From a bacterium (lineage in GTDB: Bacteria > Electryoneota > RPQS01): a DNA stretch of 10,269 bases. The translations under genes were made by a program, and so were the position numbers. The notes under the pieces were generated by a model, which saw only the letters and a program-made list of their open reading frames with translations, did no database searches and had not been told where the DNA came from. Every line of letters starts with the position of its first letter. Position 1 is the stretch's first letter. The DNA lies in assembly GCA_018814465.1 (NCBI GenBank), contig JAHIZR010000464.1, positions 1 to 10,269 on the forward strand, given 5' to 3'. Shown here one piece after another: positions 1 through 8,356 of this stretch.

Positions 1-2397
1 GTGTTAGTGCTGGCCGGCGCCTGCACGAGCGTTGCCTTATCGATTCTCTTCATGCTTTATAGCGTTCGGATTGCGGAAACAAAGCATCAGCTTGCTGTTG
101 CCGCAAAAAGTCAAGCGAGACTGATTGAGGCGGCTGCAATACACAATTTCGATGACACACGGCTGCATCCTCTTGAATATCCGGACGCCGAAACCGCGAC
201 AATCAATCAGTTCATCGCAGCGTATGAAAGGAACAATGGTTTTAGTTTTACCGGTGAATTTGTACTTGCTAAAGTCGAGGGGAATTCAATCAACTTTTTG
301 TTTCATAATCGAGATAATGAGCTCGATACGCAGACTTCAATTCCACTGTATTCTGATTTCGCGGAACCGATGCGCCGAGCTCTCATGGGTGAATCCGGAG
401 TCACGAAAACGCTGGATTATAGGGGAGTGGAAGTTCTCGCTGCTTATGAACCGGTTGCTGTACTCAACATGGGTTTTGTCGCGAAAATGGATCTGAATGA
501 AGTGAATGCGCCTCTCCTTCGCGCTATCCTGATCAGCTCCTTGGTATCGATACTGATAATCTTCGTCGGTGCTGTCCTCGTTACTCGTTCCGTAAGACCC
601 TTGATCAAGAGTCTCGCGTTGAGAGCGGACAGCTTAGAACAGGAGATCATTAAGCGGAAGGCACTCGAATCTGAATTAAGGGAAAGTGAGACACGTTTAC
701 AATCCTTGTTCAAGAATATTGGAGAGGGAATTATCGTCGCCGACCCGAGCGAATATTTTACTTATGCAAATTGTGTTGCCGAAGCAATATTCGGAGTGGC
801 ACCCGGCCAATTGATTGGCCGCAATTTCCGGGAGTTTGTCACTTCCGCTCAGTATTCTCTTATTCGGGCGGAAACGGATAACCGCAGGCGCGGCGACAAA
901 GCACAGTATGAAGTGGACATCAAGTGTGACGACGGTCAAACGAGAAGCATTCTGCTGACAGCTACTCCCGAACTCGATGCATCCGGTAATTTGGTTGCGG
1001 AATTTGGAGTTATCAGGGATATTTCCGCCAGGCGGGAATCAGAAGCCATGCTGAGACGGTTGAATAAGGCGGTGGAAGCATCCAGCGATGTTATTTTCCT
1101 GACGAATCGCGAGGGAGTCTTTATTTACGCGAATCCGGCTTTTGAGAGATTATATGGATATCGTGTGAAAGATGTGATCGGCAAAGAAACACCTCGCATT
1201 CTTAAGAGCGATAAACAGGGTTCGGAGTTCTACGGTCATTTCTGGAGATCGCTGCTGAAAGGAAAACGCATCCAAGAGGAGATCGTGAATAAGACTGCGA
1301 CCGGACATCTGCTGACGATCGCGGTAACAGTGAATGCTGTCAAGAACGAGAAGGGAGAAATCGAGGCGTTTCTCGCCGTGCAAAAGGATATAACGGAACA
1401 GAAGCTCGCTGAGTTTCAATTGATGGAATATACTCAGGAGGTTGAAGCGCTCGTCGGGAAGGAACAGGAGTTGACTGCCGAGCTCAAGCAGTCGCTCGAA
1501 GACTTAGAGGCTTCCAAAACTGAAACCGAGAAGGCGCTGCATGAATTAAAAATCGCTCAGACTGCGATGGTTCAGTCGGAAAAAATGGCTTCTATCGGTG
1601 TGCTGGCTGCTGGTGTCGCTCACGAGATCAACAATCCGGTCGGTTTTGTGGCCAGCAATCTGCGCGAACTGCAGAATTATACGAGCAAGATACAGTCTTA
1701 TCTGAAGAGCGTGAACAAGCTTGAACAAAGCCTATCGATGGATGACCTGGAGTCCTCGCGGCAGCTTCAAAAGGAGCTTGAAGCAACCCGTCGTCAGCAG
1801 AAACTCGACTTTATCCTCGAAGATCTGACCGATTTGATTACCGACTCTTTACAGGGAACCTCAAACATCGAAACCATCGTCCATTCACTCAAGCTGTTTT
1901 CCCGCAAAGATGACGATGCATTGGCGCCGCTGAATCTCAAGGAAATCGTGGAGAACAGCATCAGAGTGGTAAACAATCAGCTTAAATATCACACACAGGT
2001 AACTTTAGAAGCGGACGATATTCCAGAAGTGTGGGGGCAAATCGGCGGACTGCAGCAGGTCTTCAGCAACCTGCTGATCAATGCCGCGCAAGCCATCGAA
2101 GACAATGGAAAGATCTCGATTCGTATTTCACTCGAAGGCGATACTGCGAAGATAGCCATTGAAGACAGCGGATGCGGCATCGCACCGGAGAATCTCGACC
2201 GGATCTTTGAGCCTTTCTATACCACAAAAGACGTCGGCAAAGGAACCGGTTTAGGATTAAGCATTGTATTCGACATAATAAAAAAACACAACGGCAAGAT
2301 TACTGTCCAAAGCGAGGTTGGCAAAGGCACAACCTTCACGATTCACTTGCCTGTTGTACAAAATACTGATAGTGTAGGACTCGGAGAAATATCATGA
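1..2397 (+). CDS. Membrane PAS-PAS sensor histidine kinase (5' end possibly outside window)
   Basis: Sensor kinase that should autophosphorylate on His541 and pass phosphate to the regulator encoded directly after it. Visible order: membrane segment at residues ~3-22, periplasmic sensor ~23-172, second membrane segment ~174-195, a short basic/coiled linker, PAS1 ~228-345, PAS2 ~350-472, a coiled coil ~473-525, then HisKA with the H-box GVAHEINNP (538-546). HATPase_c follows, with N-box NLLINAAQAI (690-699), G1 DSGCGI (722-727), FEPFYTTK (736-743) and G2 GKGTGLGLS (746-754). The dimerisation helices are lengthened by a Q/E/R/K-rich insert (~565-605), a form I know from HEINNPVGFV-type kinases. 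The sensor carries GESG and LAAYEPV motifs resembling those of Cache-like sensors. The frame is open at base 1, where GTG is the first codon and the membrane helix begins almost at once, so the true start may lie upstream. No receiver domain is present. Confidence 0.93.
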   Translation: MLVLAGACTSVALSILFMLYSVRIAETKHQLAVAAKSQARLIEAAAIHNFDDTRLHPLEYPDAETATINQFIAAYERNNGFSFTGEFVLAKVEGNSINFLFHNRDNELDTQTSIPLYSDFAEPMRRALMGESGVTKTLDYRGVEVLAAYEPVAVLNMGFVAKMDLNEVNAPLLRAILISSLVSILIIFVGAVLVTRSVRPLIKSLALRADSLEQEIIKRKALESELRESETRLQSLFKNIGEGIIVADPSEYFTYANCVAEAIFGVAPGQLIGRNFREFVTSAQYSLIRAETDNRRRGDKAQYEVDIKCDDGQTRSILLTATPELDASGNLVAEFGVIRDISARRESEAMLRRLNKAVEASSDVIFLTNREGVFIYANPAFERLYGYRVKDVIGKETPRILKSDKQGSEFYGHFWRSLLKGKRIQEEIVNKTATGHLLTIAVTVNAVKNEKGEIEAFLAVQKDITEQKLAEFQLMEYTQEVEALVGKEQELTAELKQSLEDLEASKTETEKALHELKIAQTAMVQSEKMASIGVLAAGVAHEINNPVGFVASNLRELQNYTSKIQSYLKSVNKLEQSLSMDDLESSRQLQKELEATRRQQKLDFILEDLTDLITDSLQGTSNIETIVHSLKLFSRKDDDALAPLNLKEIVENSIRVVNNQLKYHTQVTLEADDIPEVWGQIGGLQQVFSNLLINAAQAIEDNGKISIRISLEGDTAKIAIEDSGCGIAPENLDRIFEPFYTTKDVGKGTGLGLSIVFDIIKKHNGKITVQSEVGKGTTFTIHLPVVQNTDSVGLGEIS

Positions 2398-3221
2398 GCA
2401 ACCAACCACGCATTCTCTTCGTGGATGACGAAGCACAAATCTTAAAGTCAATTCGCCGGCACTTTTTAGACGAACCTTATGAAGTTCTGACCGCCAATTC
2501 GGGCAAGGAAGGGTTGAAGATCATGGAAGACACGCCTGCAGAGGTTGTTGTCTCGGACTATCGCATGCCCGAAATGAACGGAGGTGAGTTTTTGAAGCGC
2601 GTCAGCGAACGCTGGCCTGAAACCAGCCGGCTTGTGCTGTCCGGTCACGCCGACTTGGGATCCATCATCACTGCCATCAACGACGGTGAGATTTTCAAAT
2701 TTATCGGCAAGCCCTGGAACGATCAGGAATTGAAGATCGCTGTTCGTGACGGTGTGGAAAAATACCACAGTCTGATAAACCTGAAGCGAGTTGCCGGAGA
2801 ATCACTGACTATTGCCGCTGACCTGCTGCAGGAAAGCCAGGATAAGCGGGATGAGATTCACTCCCGGAACCTGCATCTTGAAAAAGAAGTCAGAACTCTG
2901 CGAAAATATGAGGCGGTTTTCAATTCACTGAACACTCCCATTGTCTTCTTCGATAAGGAGGGGGGCATGATGGAGCTGAATATCGCCGCTCTGCATTTTT
3001 TTGAGGAAGCCGGTCTTACTGTCGGCGAAGACTTACTGGACTCGGAACTACCCGACGAGCTGCGCTGCGCCATTTGGAATACATTGAACGGTGTAGAGGC
3101 GGATCTCCAAAAGCTGAAGATCACTCTTAATCAGAGACAACACGGAGTTATCGTCGTACCGTTATCCCTTGAATCGGATTCCTATGAAGGCGCTGTTTTA
3201 CTGCTCATGCCGTATGATTAA
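2394..3221 (+). CDS. Response regulator, REC domain with C-terminal PAS-like domain
   Basis: Probable phosphate acceptor of the kinase just upstream. The start ATG overlaps the kinase stop (ATGA), and a good ribosome site, GGAGA at 2383-2387, sits 6 bases before it, so the two are translationally coupled. Residues ~5-122 form a complete receiver: acidic pair D11/D12, phosphorylated D55 in SDYRMPEMNG, S83 of LVLSGHAD, and K106 in FIGKPW. The sequence style resembles RpfG-type receivers, but no HD-GYP domain follows. Instead there is a helical/coiled linker (~128-172) and a PAS-like domain (~173-275; FNSLNTPIVFFDKEGGMMELN). No helix-turn-helix, GGDEF, EAL or HD-GYP is visible, so output is probably by protein interaction or PAS-ligand sensing (inference). 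Length 275 aa. The receiver call is secure; the PAS call is moderate. Confidence 0.92.
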   Translation: MSNQPRILFVDDEAQILKSIRRHFLDEPYEVLTANSGKEGLKIMEDTPAEVVVSDYRMPEMNGGEFLKRVSERWPETSRLVLSGHADLGSIITAINDGEIFKFIGKPWNDQELKIAVRDGVEKYHSLINLKRVAGESLTIAADLLQESQDKRDEIHSRNLHLEKEVRTLRKYEAVFNSLNTPIVFFDKEGGMMELNIAALHFFEEAGLTVGEDLLDSELPDELRCAIWNTLNGVEADLQKLKITLNQRQHGVIVVPLSLESDSYEGAVLLLMPYD

Positions 3222-3250
3222 GGATTAGGCAGGCTTCCAAGAGTATTTCG

Positions 3251-3282
3251 AGCGAGGGATGCGCAGCAACGTATCCCTCGTT
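3251..3282 (+). terminator. Hairpin between convergent transcription units, likely terminator
   Basis: AGCGAGGGAT (3251-3260) pairs with ATCCCTCGTT (3273-3282) across a 12-base loop, giving a 10-bp stem with one G-U pair. A pyrimidine-rich tail (TGCTCTTTCTTCG) follows on the plus strand. It lies 30 bases after the response-regulator stop and 25 bases past the stop of the convergent cysteine-rich gene, so it may serve both directions. The tail is not a pure U-run and the loop is large, so efficiency is uncertain. Confidence 0.6.
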
Positions 3283-3306
3283 GCTCTTTCTTCGATTTAT
3301 CGACGG

Positions 3307-3711
3307 CTATTCCTTCGTTTCGGCACTGCTGGTACAGGAATGTTTTTTAAAGCACTGCAGAATTTCTCTCACCCAGTGCATGTCGCATTCCGCCGGACAT
3401 GCCGAATAATCCTTGTCATTCAAGCATTTCCCGGTGCATGAGGGTTTCCCGGTGTTATGGGTCTTATACACGGGTCCAGTATAGAGATGAGCGAATTTCC
3501 CGGCGGGAACGGAGATCGTACTGTGACATCCGTCAACGCGATGCGTAACCAAGATGAGTCCTTTTGCCGGATCCTCGAAATCCGCCTGGTAACCGTTCAG
3601 CTCAAGCGTGCGGTCTTCGATGAAACTCTCGATGTCATTCCAGCAATTATGACACATCGAACAGCTTTTGAATGTGCAATGTATAAGATTCATGTTAAGA
3701 TACTCGCGCAC
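3307..3711 (-). CDS. Small cysteine-rich protein of unknown function
   Basis: I do not recognise a named family. The protein is 134 aa from a GTG at 3711 or 128 aa from an in-frame ATG at 3693. The ATG looks more natural, with a weak GAG 9 bases upstream. The GTG lies 6 bases after the stop of the hybrid kinase, so the two genes are almost certainly co-transcribed. Numbered from the GTG, it has 11 cysteines: C12, C17, C20, C23, C62, C92, C96, C105, C109, C120 and C126. They form an N-terminal cluster (HCTFKSCSMCHNCW), a central THRVDGCHS, and C-terminal CTGKC and CPAEC pairs. There is no signal peptide or membrane helix, so the CSMCH string is unlikely to be a haem c site; zinc or Fe-S binding, or thiol redox chemistry, is a better inference. 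Between the clusters lies a globular stretch (GYQADFEDPAKGLILVTH). Its position suggests a partner or cue-sensor for the kinase, but this is unproven. Confidence 0.8.
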   Translation of the reverse strand: MREYLNMNLIHCTFKSCSMCHNCWNDIESFIEDRTLELNGYQADFEDPAKGLILVTHRVDGCHSTISVPAGKFAHLYTGPVYKTHNTGKPSCTGKCLNDKDYSACPAECDMHWVREILQCFKKHSCTSSAETKE

Positions 3712-3717
3712 TGCCGA

Positions 3718-6700
3718 TCAAGCTTCATTGACTGCTCTTTTAGCCAATGCAAGGCGGATCGCCGAGTTCAATTGATTGGGCACCATGGGTTTCATAACGA
3801 ATTCATCGAAACCAAATGTTTTATAATTATTCTCATTAACTTTTGTACTGAAGCCGGTCATCAGCACCGCCGGCAAATCCGGCTTTACTTCATGGATTTT
3901 TTCAATTAACTGATCTCCGGTCATCTGGGGCATGATTTGGTCAGTTAATATGATATCATAGTCGTCAGGCCGCGCCTTAAAAGCTTCAATACACTCGATA
4001 CTGCTCGTTCGAACCGTAACGGAATAGCCAAAGCGCTCAAGAATTCGCCTTGCCATGTTTGCAATCTCCGGATCATCATCAACCAGCAAGACGCGTTCAT
4101 TACCGCCTTCACTTGCTTCTTCGCACTGTTCCTTGTTCTCGCTTGCCGTTTCCGCAACAGGAAGATAAAGCGAGAATTTTGATCCTTTCCCCACTTCGCT
4201 ATCGACTAAGATAAAGCCTCCATGATGTTTCGCGATGCCATGCGCTACGGACAAACCCAATCCAGTACCTTTGCCCACCTCTTTCGTAGTAAAGAACGGA
4301 TCGAAAATGTGCTCGAGAGTTTCCGGTTTTATGCCTGAGCCCGTATCTTCCACACTCAGAACAACATACTCACCGCTCTTATAGTCCGGCGTGTTAACTA
4401 TATGATTCGCGTTAAAGCAGAGCCGCTCCAATCTCACTGCTATCCGGCCTTCATTCTCTCCAATTGCCTGATAAGCATTCGTGCATAGATTCATGAGCAC
4501 CTGATGAATCTGCGTGGGATCGGCAACGACGCGTCCGCACTCCGGCGTTATGTTATAGTTCAGCAGTATTGTTGAGGGCAGAGACGACTGCAGAAGTTTC
4601 ACGACTTCCTTGACTATTTGTGTGAGATCGATATTGATGCGCTCGCCTTCGCTCTGGCGGCTGAATGTTAAGATATGTCTGACCAGATCGCGCGCACGTT
4701 TAGCAGCGATATTGATTTGTTCGACATCTTCGTAAGTTTGCGAATCTTTTTCTATGTCCTCCAAGATCATCTGACTCGTAACGAGTATCGGGACGAGAAT
4801 ATTATTGAAGTCATGCGCAATTCCTCCCGCCAGTGTGCCGATTGTTTCAAGCTTCTGCGATTGGCGAAGCTGATCTTCAAGTTTCCGGCGCTCTGCTTTG
4901 CTTTTCACTGTTTCGGTGATGTCCTGATACAGCCCAAGAATGCCAATCACTCGGCCTTCATCATCATGCAACGGAATTATTGAAGTATCGAGCCAAGCAT
5001 CTTTACCTTCTGCATTGTGCTGAGTTTCGATAACATGCTCTTCAGGCTTATTGCTATTCATGACCCGTGCATCACACTCTCGATAGGAATTTGCTTCCTT
5101 TTTTGTCCAGGGCATGTCGTAATCGTTTTTGCCGATAATATCTTCGGTGGACTTCAATCCGGCAGCTTGAGCGAAGGTCTGATTGCAGCCCATATAGACC
5201 GAGTTGCAGTCCTTCCAGAATATATGCGCAGGTATTGCGTCAATGACGTCCTGCAGCATTTTGCGGGCAGCGCGTGTTTCCGCTGCCGCGTGTTCGCGCG
5301 CGGTAATATCTCTGAGTACTCCGCATGAGCCGACAACAGTTCCCTCATGATTACGCCAAGGCGAAACCGTTGTTATGACGTGTCTTCTTTCGCCATCTGT
5401 TCTAAGAATTGATAGTTCATAGGTACTGCTTTCGCCCTTCAAACGTCTTTGTGTTTGCTCTACCACGGACTGACGCTGTTCAGGATCAATATAGTTACGA
5501 ATATCTTCCCCGACAATACTACCATCTTCGACACCAAAAATACGATGGGCGGCGGAATTCGCCATTATGATTCGTTCTTCAAGATCAACGATCAGGATAC
5601 CTTCGCCGGAGTTCTCGAATAACTGACGCAGTCTTGCTTCATTCTCGCGCAGTTTCTGTTCCGCCAGATAGCGCTCTGTAATATCCTGATTCATTCCATA
5701 GGTACGAGTAACCCGTCCCTCATCATTCAGTTCAACCTGAAAGCGCACGGCAATGTAGCCGACCGTGCCGTCAGCGTAGATGATGCGATGTTCAAGCTGT
5801 CTTGTAAAATCCGGGTCATGAGTTTCCAAGACTTGCTGGATTTCCTGACCGACCAAGGGCATATCTTCAGGATAAACAAACTGTTTTGCGTATTGCTCCG
5901 AGGACATTGTATACCCATCATTTGCCTCGGCGGACGTTTTGAAGATTGCATAGAATTCATCACTGAACGTGAACTCATCTTTGAGAACATCATATTGCCA
6001 TGGTCCAAGTTTAGCGACTCTGAGTGCATTCTGCAGATGAACCGTACTGGTACGAAGCACGAGTTCTGCCTGCTTGCGTTCGGTGATATCCTGAATAGTT
6101 CCGACCATCTGTATAGGGATACGATCTCTGTCAAATACGAGTTCTCCTTTGCCATGAACCCATCTGACCGCTTGATCAGTCTGTCTGATGATCCGGTATT
6201 CTCTGTCGAAGCTGTTGCCTTTGCTGAGAACTTCCTCATTGAGATAGTCAGCCAACTCCTCCCGCTGCTCAGGGTGAACGATATTCAGCCATCCCTCAAC
6301 ATCGGCGACGTAGTTTTTATCAATCCCGAATATCCTTTTCAATATATCCGAGCTGCTCCACGTTCCTGTTTTTACATCGAGTAAAAAGCTGCCCAGATTG
6401 GAAACTCTTTGCGCTTCACGAAGCTGAAAAGCACTCTCATGGAGTTTTGCTTCTGCGCGTTTGCGCTCAGTGATGTCTTCTCCGGAAGAGAGAGTTCCGA
6501 TTATCCTACCCATATCGTCTCTCAGCAGTGCATTGTGCCACATCACAAGCCTGAATTCTCCGTTACGTGTTGCGACTTCGTTCTCATGATCCTCCATAAG
6601 TGCGAGTTTGCCGGAGATGATTTGTGTGAAGACATCCCTCACGTGCTCCCGAAAATCCTGCGGTATACAAAGTCCGAACCAGTCCCGACCGATGAGTTCA

Positions 6701-8286
6701 TGATATTCCCATCCAAGAATATCACATCCCTTGCGATTGATCATCGTAATCAGGCCGTCGGTGTCAAGGGCGACGATTATCGTTCCGGCAACGTCAAGAT
6801 ATTCTTGCGCTTTGCGTTTCTCGTATTGAAGCGCTTTTTCTGCCTCTACCCTTTTCGTAATGTTTCGATGCGAACCGACACGTCCGATTACTCTACCATT
6901 CTCATCGTAAAGATTGCTTATAGTTGCATGGATGGACAGCGGCTTTCCAGCTTTGGTATATTGCGTAACTTGGCCTTGCCAGTAACCCTTCACTTCAATG
7001 GATCGCAGCAAATCATCCCGCGATTCATTCTCGAATTTGGTACGAAGTAACTCATGAATATTCCGGTCGAGCGCTTCTTCTTCAGTGTAACCGAATATTC
7101 TTTCCGCGCTTCGGTTCCAGCCGTCGATGTTGAGTTTTAAGTCAATCGTGATAATTGCATCGGAGACCATCTCAAACAGCCGAGCTTGCTGCTTCAACTT
7201 TGTTTCCGCGCGCCGTTTCTCCGTAATATCCGTACAAGCTCCAATAAGACGGATCGGTTTACCGTCATCTCCGAGAATGGTCGATCCCTCATCTTTCCAT
7301 AGGCGCCAATCGCCGTTGCGGCTAAGCAAGCGGTACTCGGAATTAAATGGGAGACCTTTTTCTTTGCAAATATTAAGTTCTTCGGAGATCGGCTTTGCAT
7401 CTTCAGGATGGATAATGTCCAGCCATGCCTGCAACGTTCGTGGAAACGTTCCCGGTTGATATCCAAGCGCGCCATCGATATCGCCAAACCATAGAAGCTC
7501 ATCTGTTGTTATATCCCACTCGTAGATCAGGTCTGTCAGAGTCTGCGCCGCAAGCCGAAACCGTTGTTCACTTCGAGTAAGCTCTGCTTCGACGGCATTT
7601 CTGGTCTCCCTTTCAAGCGCTAATTGCGTTGACCTATTCTGTGTCTGTCGCAGCAATCCGAGGTATAACAGCCTGGCAATAAAAAACGATACAGCCATCC
7701 CAAACAGAAGCAGGATTCCGAAGATTGTCCCGACATGTATAAAGGGCGATTGAATTGTACTAAGTTCCTGAAATACGATTAATCCCGAGGATGAATCAAT
7801 AACCGGTTCATAAGCAGCAAAGACACTGCGTTCTCCGAAAAGCACACCCTTATAAATTCCGGACTCGCCGCGAAGCGCGCGCAGCAAAGGTTCACTAAGC
7901 TCAGTCTCCTCTTTCCGGTGAGTACCGGATTCATGATTGCTGCATTTACTGAAGAGATAGTTGACACTGTCGCCGCTCACCGAGAAGATCATTAGCTCAG
8001 CGGGATCACCAATTTCAGTATTAAGAAAGAGCGTATCAATAATCGCTTCAAGGTCGGAATGACATCGCGATGCTTGAGTGGAATCTTCCGCATCCCAGCC
8101 GTGTAGGAGCCGATCAAGCGCCCGAATGTGATGAACTTGAGATCTGGCAAGACTGCTCAAACGAAGCTGGACATCATCAAGGCGGGCTTTATAGAGCGCA
8201 AACAACACAATTGCAGCAGTGAGCAATGCGAGTACTGTCGTTGCAGCAGCAATAAGAAAAGCCTGTTTGCAGGACTTCGATTTCAT
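3718..8286 (-). CDS. Hybrid sensor histidine kinase with about seven PAS domains and a C-terminal receiver
   Basis: Very large (1522 aa) membrane-anchored hybrid kinase. The ATG at 8286 gives a Lys-containing N-terminus and a membrane helix at ~9-32. The periplasmic sensor spans ~33-180 and the second helix ~182-206. Tandem PAS domains follow at roughly 239-362, 366-485, 490-612, 620-740, 744-875, 879-1000 and 1005-1130. Most end in a DITE- or DIT-type PAC motif, and several carry HPE or YPED motifs of the PAS_3 type. The kinase core has the H-box GGIAHDFNNIL with H1158, N-box NLCTNAYQAI (1267-1275 region), G1 DTGSGI (1314-1319), FDPFFTTK (1328-1335) and G2 GKGTGLGLS (1338-1346). The receiver (~1398-1518) has D1403-D1405, phospho-acceptor D1449 in LTDQIMPQMTG, T1477 and K1499. 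All catalytic residues are present. No histidine phosphotransfer protein or output regulator is nearby, so phosphate probably goes to an unlinked partner. No strong Shine-Dalgarno sequence precedes the start. Confidence 0.95.
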   Translation of the reverse strand: MKSKSCKQAFLIAAATTVLALLTAAIVLFALYKARLDDVQLRLSSLARSQVHHIRALDRLLHGWDAEDSTQASRCHSDLEAIIDTLFLNTEIGDPAELMIFSVSGDSVNYLFSKCSNHESGTHRKEETELSEPLLRALRGESGIYKGVLFGERSVFAAYEPVIDSSSGLIVFQELSTIQSPFIHVGTIFGILLLFGMAVSFFIARLLYLGLLRQTQNRSTQLALERETRNAVEAELTRSEQRFRLAAQTLTDLIYEWDITTDELLWFGDIDGALGYQPGTFPRTLQAWLDIIHPEDAKPISEELNICKEKGLPFNSEYRLLSRNGDWRLWKDEGSTILGDDGKPIRLIGACTDITEKRRAETKLKQQARLFEMVSDAIITIDLKLNIDGWNRSAERIFGYTEEEALDRNIHELLRTKFENESRDDLLRSIEVKGYWQGQVTQYTKAGKPLSIHATISNLYDENGRVIGRVGSHRNITKRVEAEKALQYEKRKAQEYLDVAGTIIVALDTDGLITMINRKGCDILGWEYHELIGRDWFGLCIPQDFREHVRDVFTQIISGKLALMEDHENEVATRNGEFRLVMWHNALLRDDMGRIIGTLSSGEDITERKRAEAKLHESAFQLREAQRVSNLGSFLLDVKTGTWSSSDILKRIFGIDKNYVADVEGWLNIVHPEQREELADYLNEEVLSKGNSFDREYRIIRQTDQAVRWVHGKGELVFDRDRIPIQMVGTIQDITERKQAELVLRTSTVHLQNALRVAKLGPWQYDVLKDEFTFSDEFYAIFKTSAEANDGYTMSSEQYAKQFVYPEDMPLVGQEIQQVLETHDPDFTRQLEHRIIYADGTVGYIAVRFQVELNDEGRVTRTYGMNQDITERYLAEQKLRENEARLRQLFENSGEGILIVDLEERIIMANSAAHRIFGVEDGSIVGEDIRNYIDPEQRQSVVEQTQRRLKGESSTYELSILRTDGERRHVITTVSPWRNHEGTVVGSCGVLRDITAREHAAAETRAARKMLQDVIDAIPAHIFWKDCNSVYMGCNQTFAQAAGLKSTEDIIGKNDYDMPWTKKEANSYRECDARVMNSNKPEEHVIETQHNAEGKDAWLDTSIIPLHDDEGRVIGILGLYQDITETVKSKAERRKLEDQLRQSQKLETIGTLAGGIAHDFNNILVPILVTSQMILEDIEKDSQTYEDVEQINIAAKRARDLVRHILTFSRQSEGERINIDLTQIVKEVVKLLQSSLPSTILLNYNITPECGRVVADPTQIHQVLMNLCTNAYQAIGENEGRIAVRLERLCFNANHIVNTPDYKSGEYVVLSVEDTGSGIKPETLEHIFDPFFTTKEVGKGTGLGLSVAHGIAKHHGGFILVDSEVGKGSKFSLYLPVAETASENKEQCEEASEGGNERVLLVDDDPEIANMARRILERFGYSVTVRTSSIECIEAFKARPDDYDIILTDQIMPQMTGDQLIEKIHEVKPDLPAVLMTGFSTKVNENNYKTFGFDEFVMKPMVPNQLNSAIRLALAKRAVNEA

Positions 8287-8324
8287 ACCATGGTCCGAAT
8301 CAGAGGAATATTCGAGTCATAATG

Positions 8325-8340
8325 TGCAAAACTCGCTCCA
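8325..8340 (-). promoter_or_regulatory. Candidate sigma-54 (-24/-12) promoter of the hybrid kinase
   Basis: Read on the minus strand, the site is TGGAGCGAGTTTTGCA. Against the known consensus TGGCACG-N4-TTGCA it matches TGG..CG and all of TTGCA. The invariant GG and GC are separated by exactly 10 bases, as required. The predicted transcription start is near 8314, leaving a leader of about 28 bases before the kinase ATG at 8286. An overlapping sigma-70 reading (TTGAGT, 18 bases, TATGAC) is possible but weaker. No sigma-54 activator (NtrC-type ATPase) is encoded in the window. Confidence 0.42.
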
Positions 8341-8344
8341 CTCA

Positions 8345-8356
8345 AATTGTACAATT
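8345..8356. promoter_or_regulatory. 12-bp perfect palindrome upstream of the kinase promoter
   Basis: AATTGTACAATT is a perfect 12-bp inverted repeat, lying immediately upstream of the candidate -24 element of the hybrid kinase. It would sit at about -31 to -42 from the predicted start, where a dimeric regulator could bind. It is short and AT-rich, so chance is a real alternative. Confidence 0.3.

Noticed and set aside
3307..3711. CSMCH in the cysteine-rich protein as a c-type haem site
   Set aside because: There is no signal peptide or membrane anchor, and the motif sits in a dense CxxCxxC cluster better suited to metal or Fe-S binding.
3457..3909. 150-codon plus-strand frame across the end of the cysteine-rich gene and the kinase
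   Set aside because: It is antisense to two well-supported genes and crosses their junction, with no domain-like sequence.
5788..7050. Two long plus-strand open frames (198 and 213 codons) antisense to the hybrid kinase
   Set aside because: They lie wholly within the kinase coding sequence, show no recognisable domain, and have Cys/Phe/Ile-rich composition typical of antisense reading of PAS codons.
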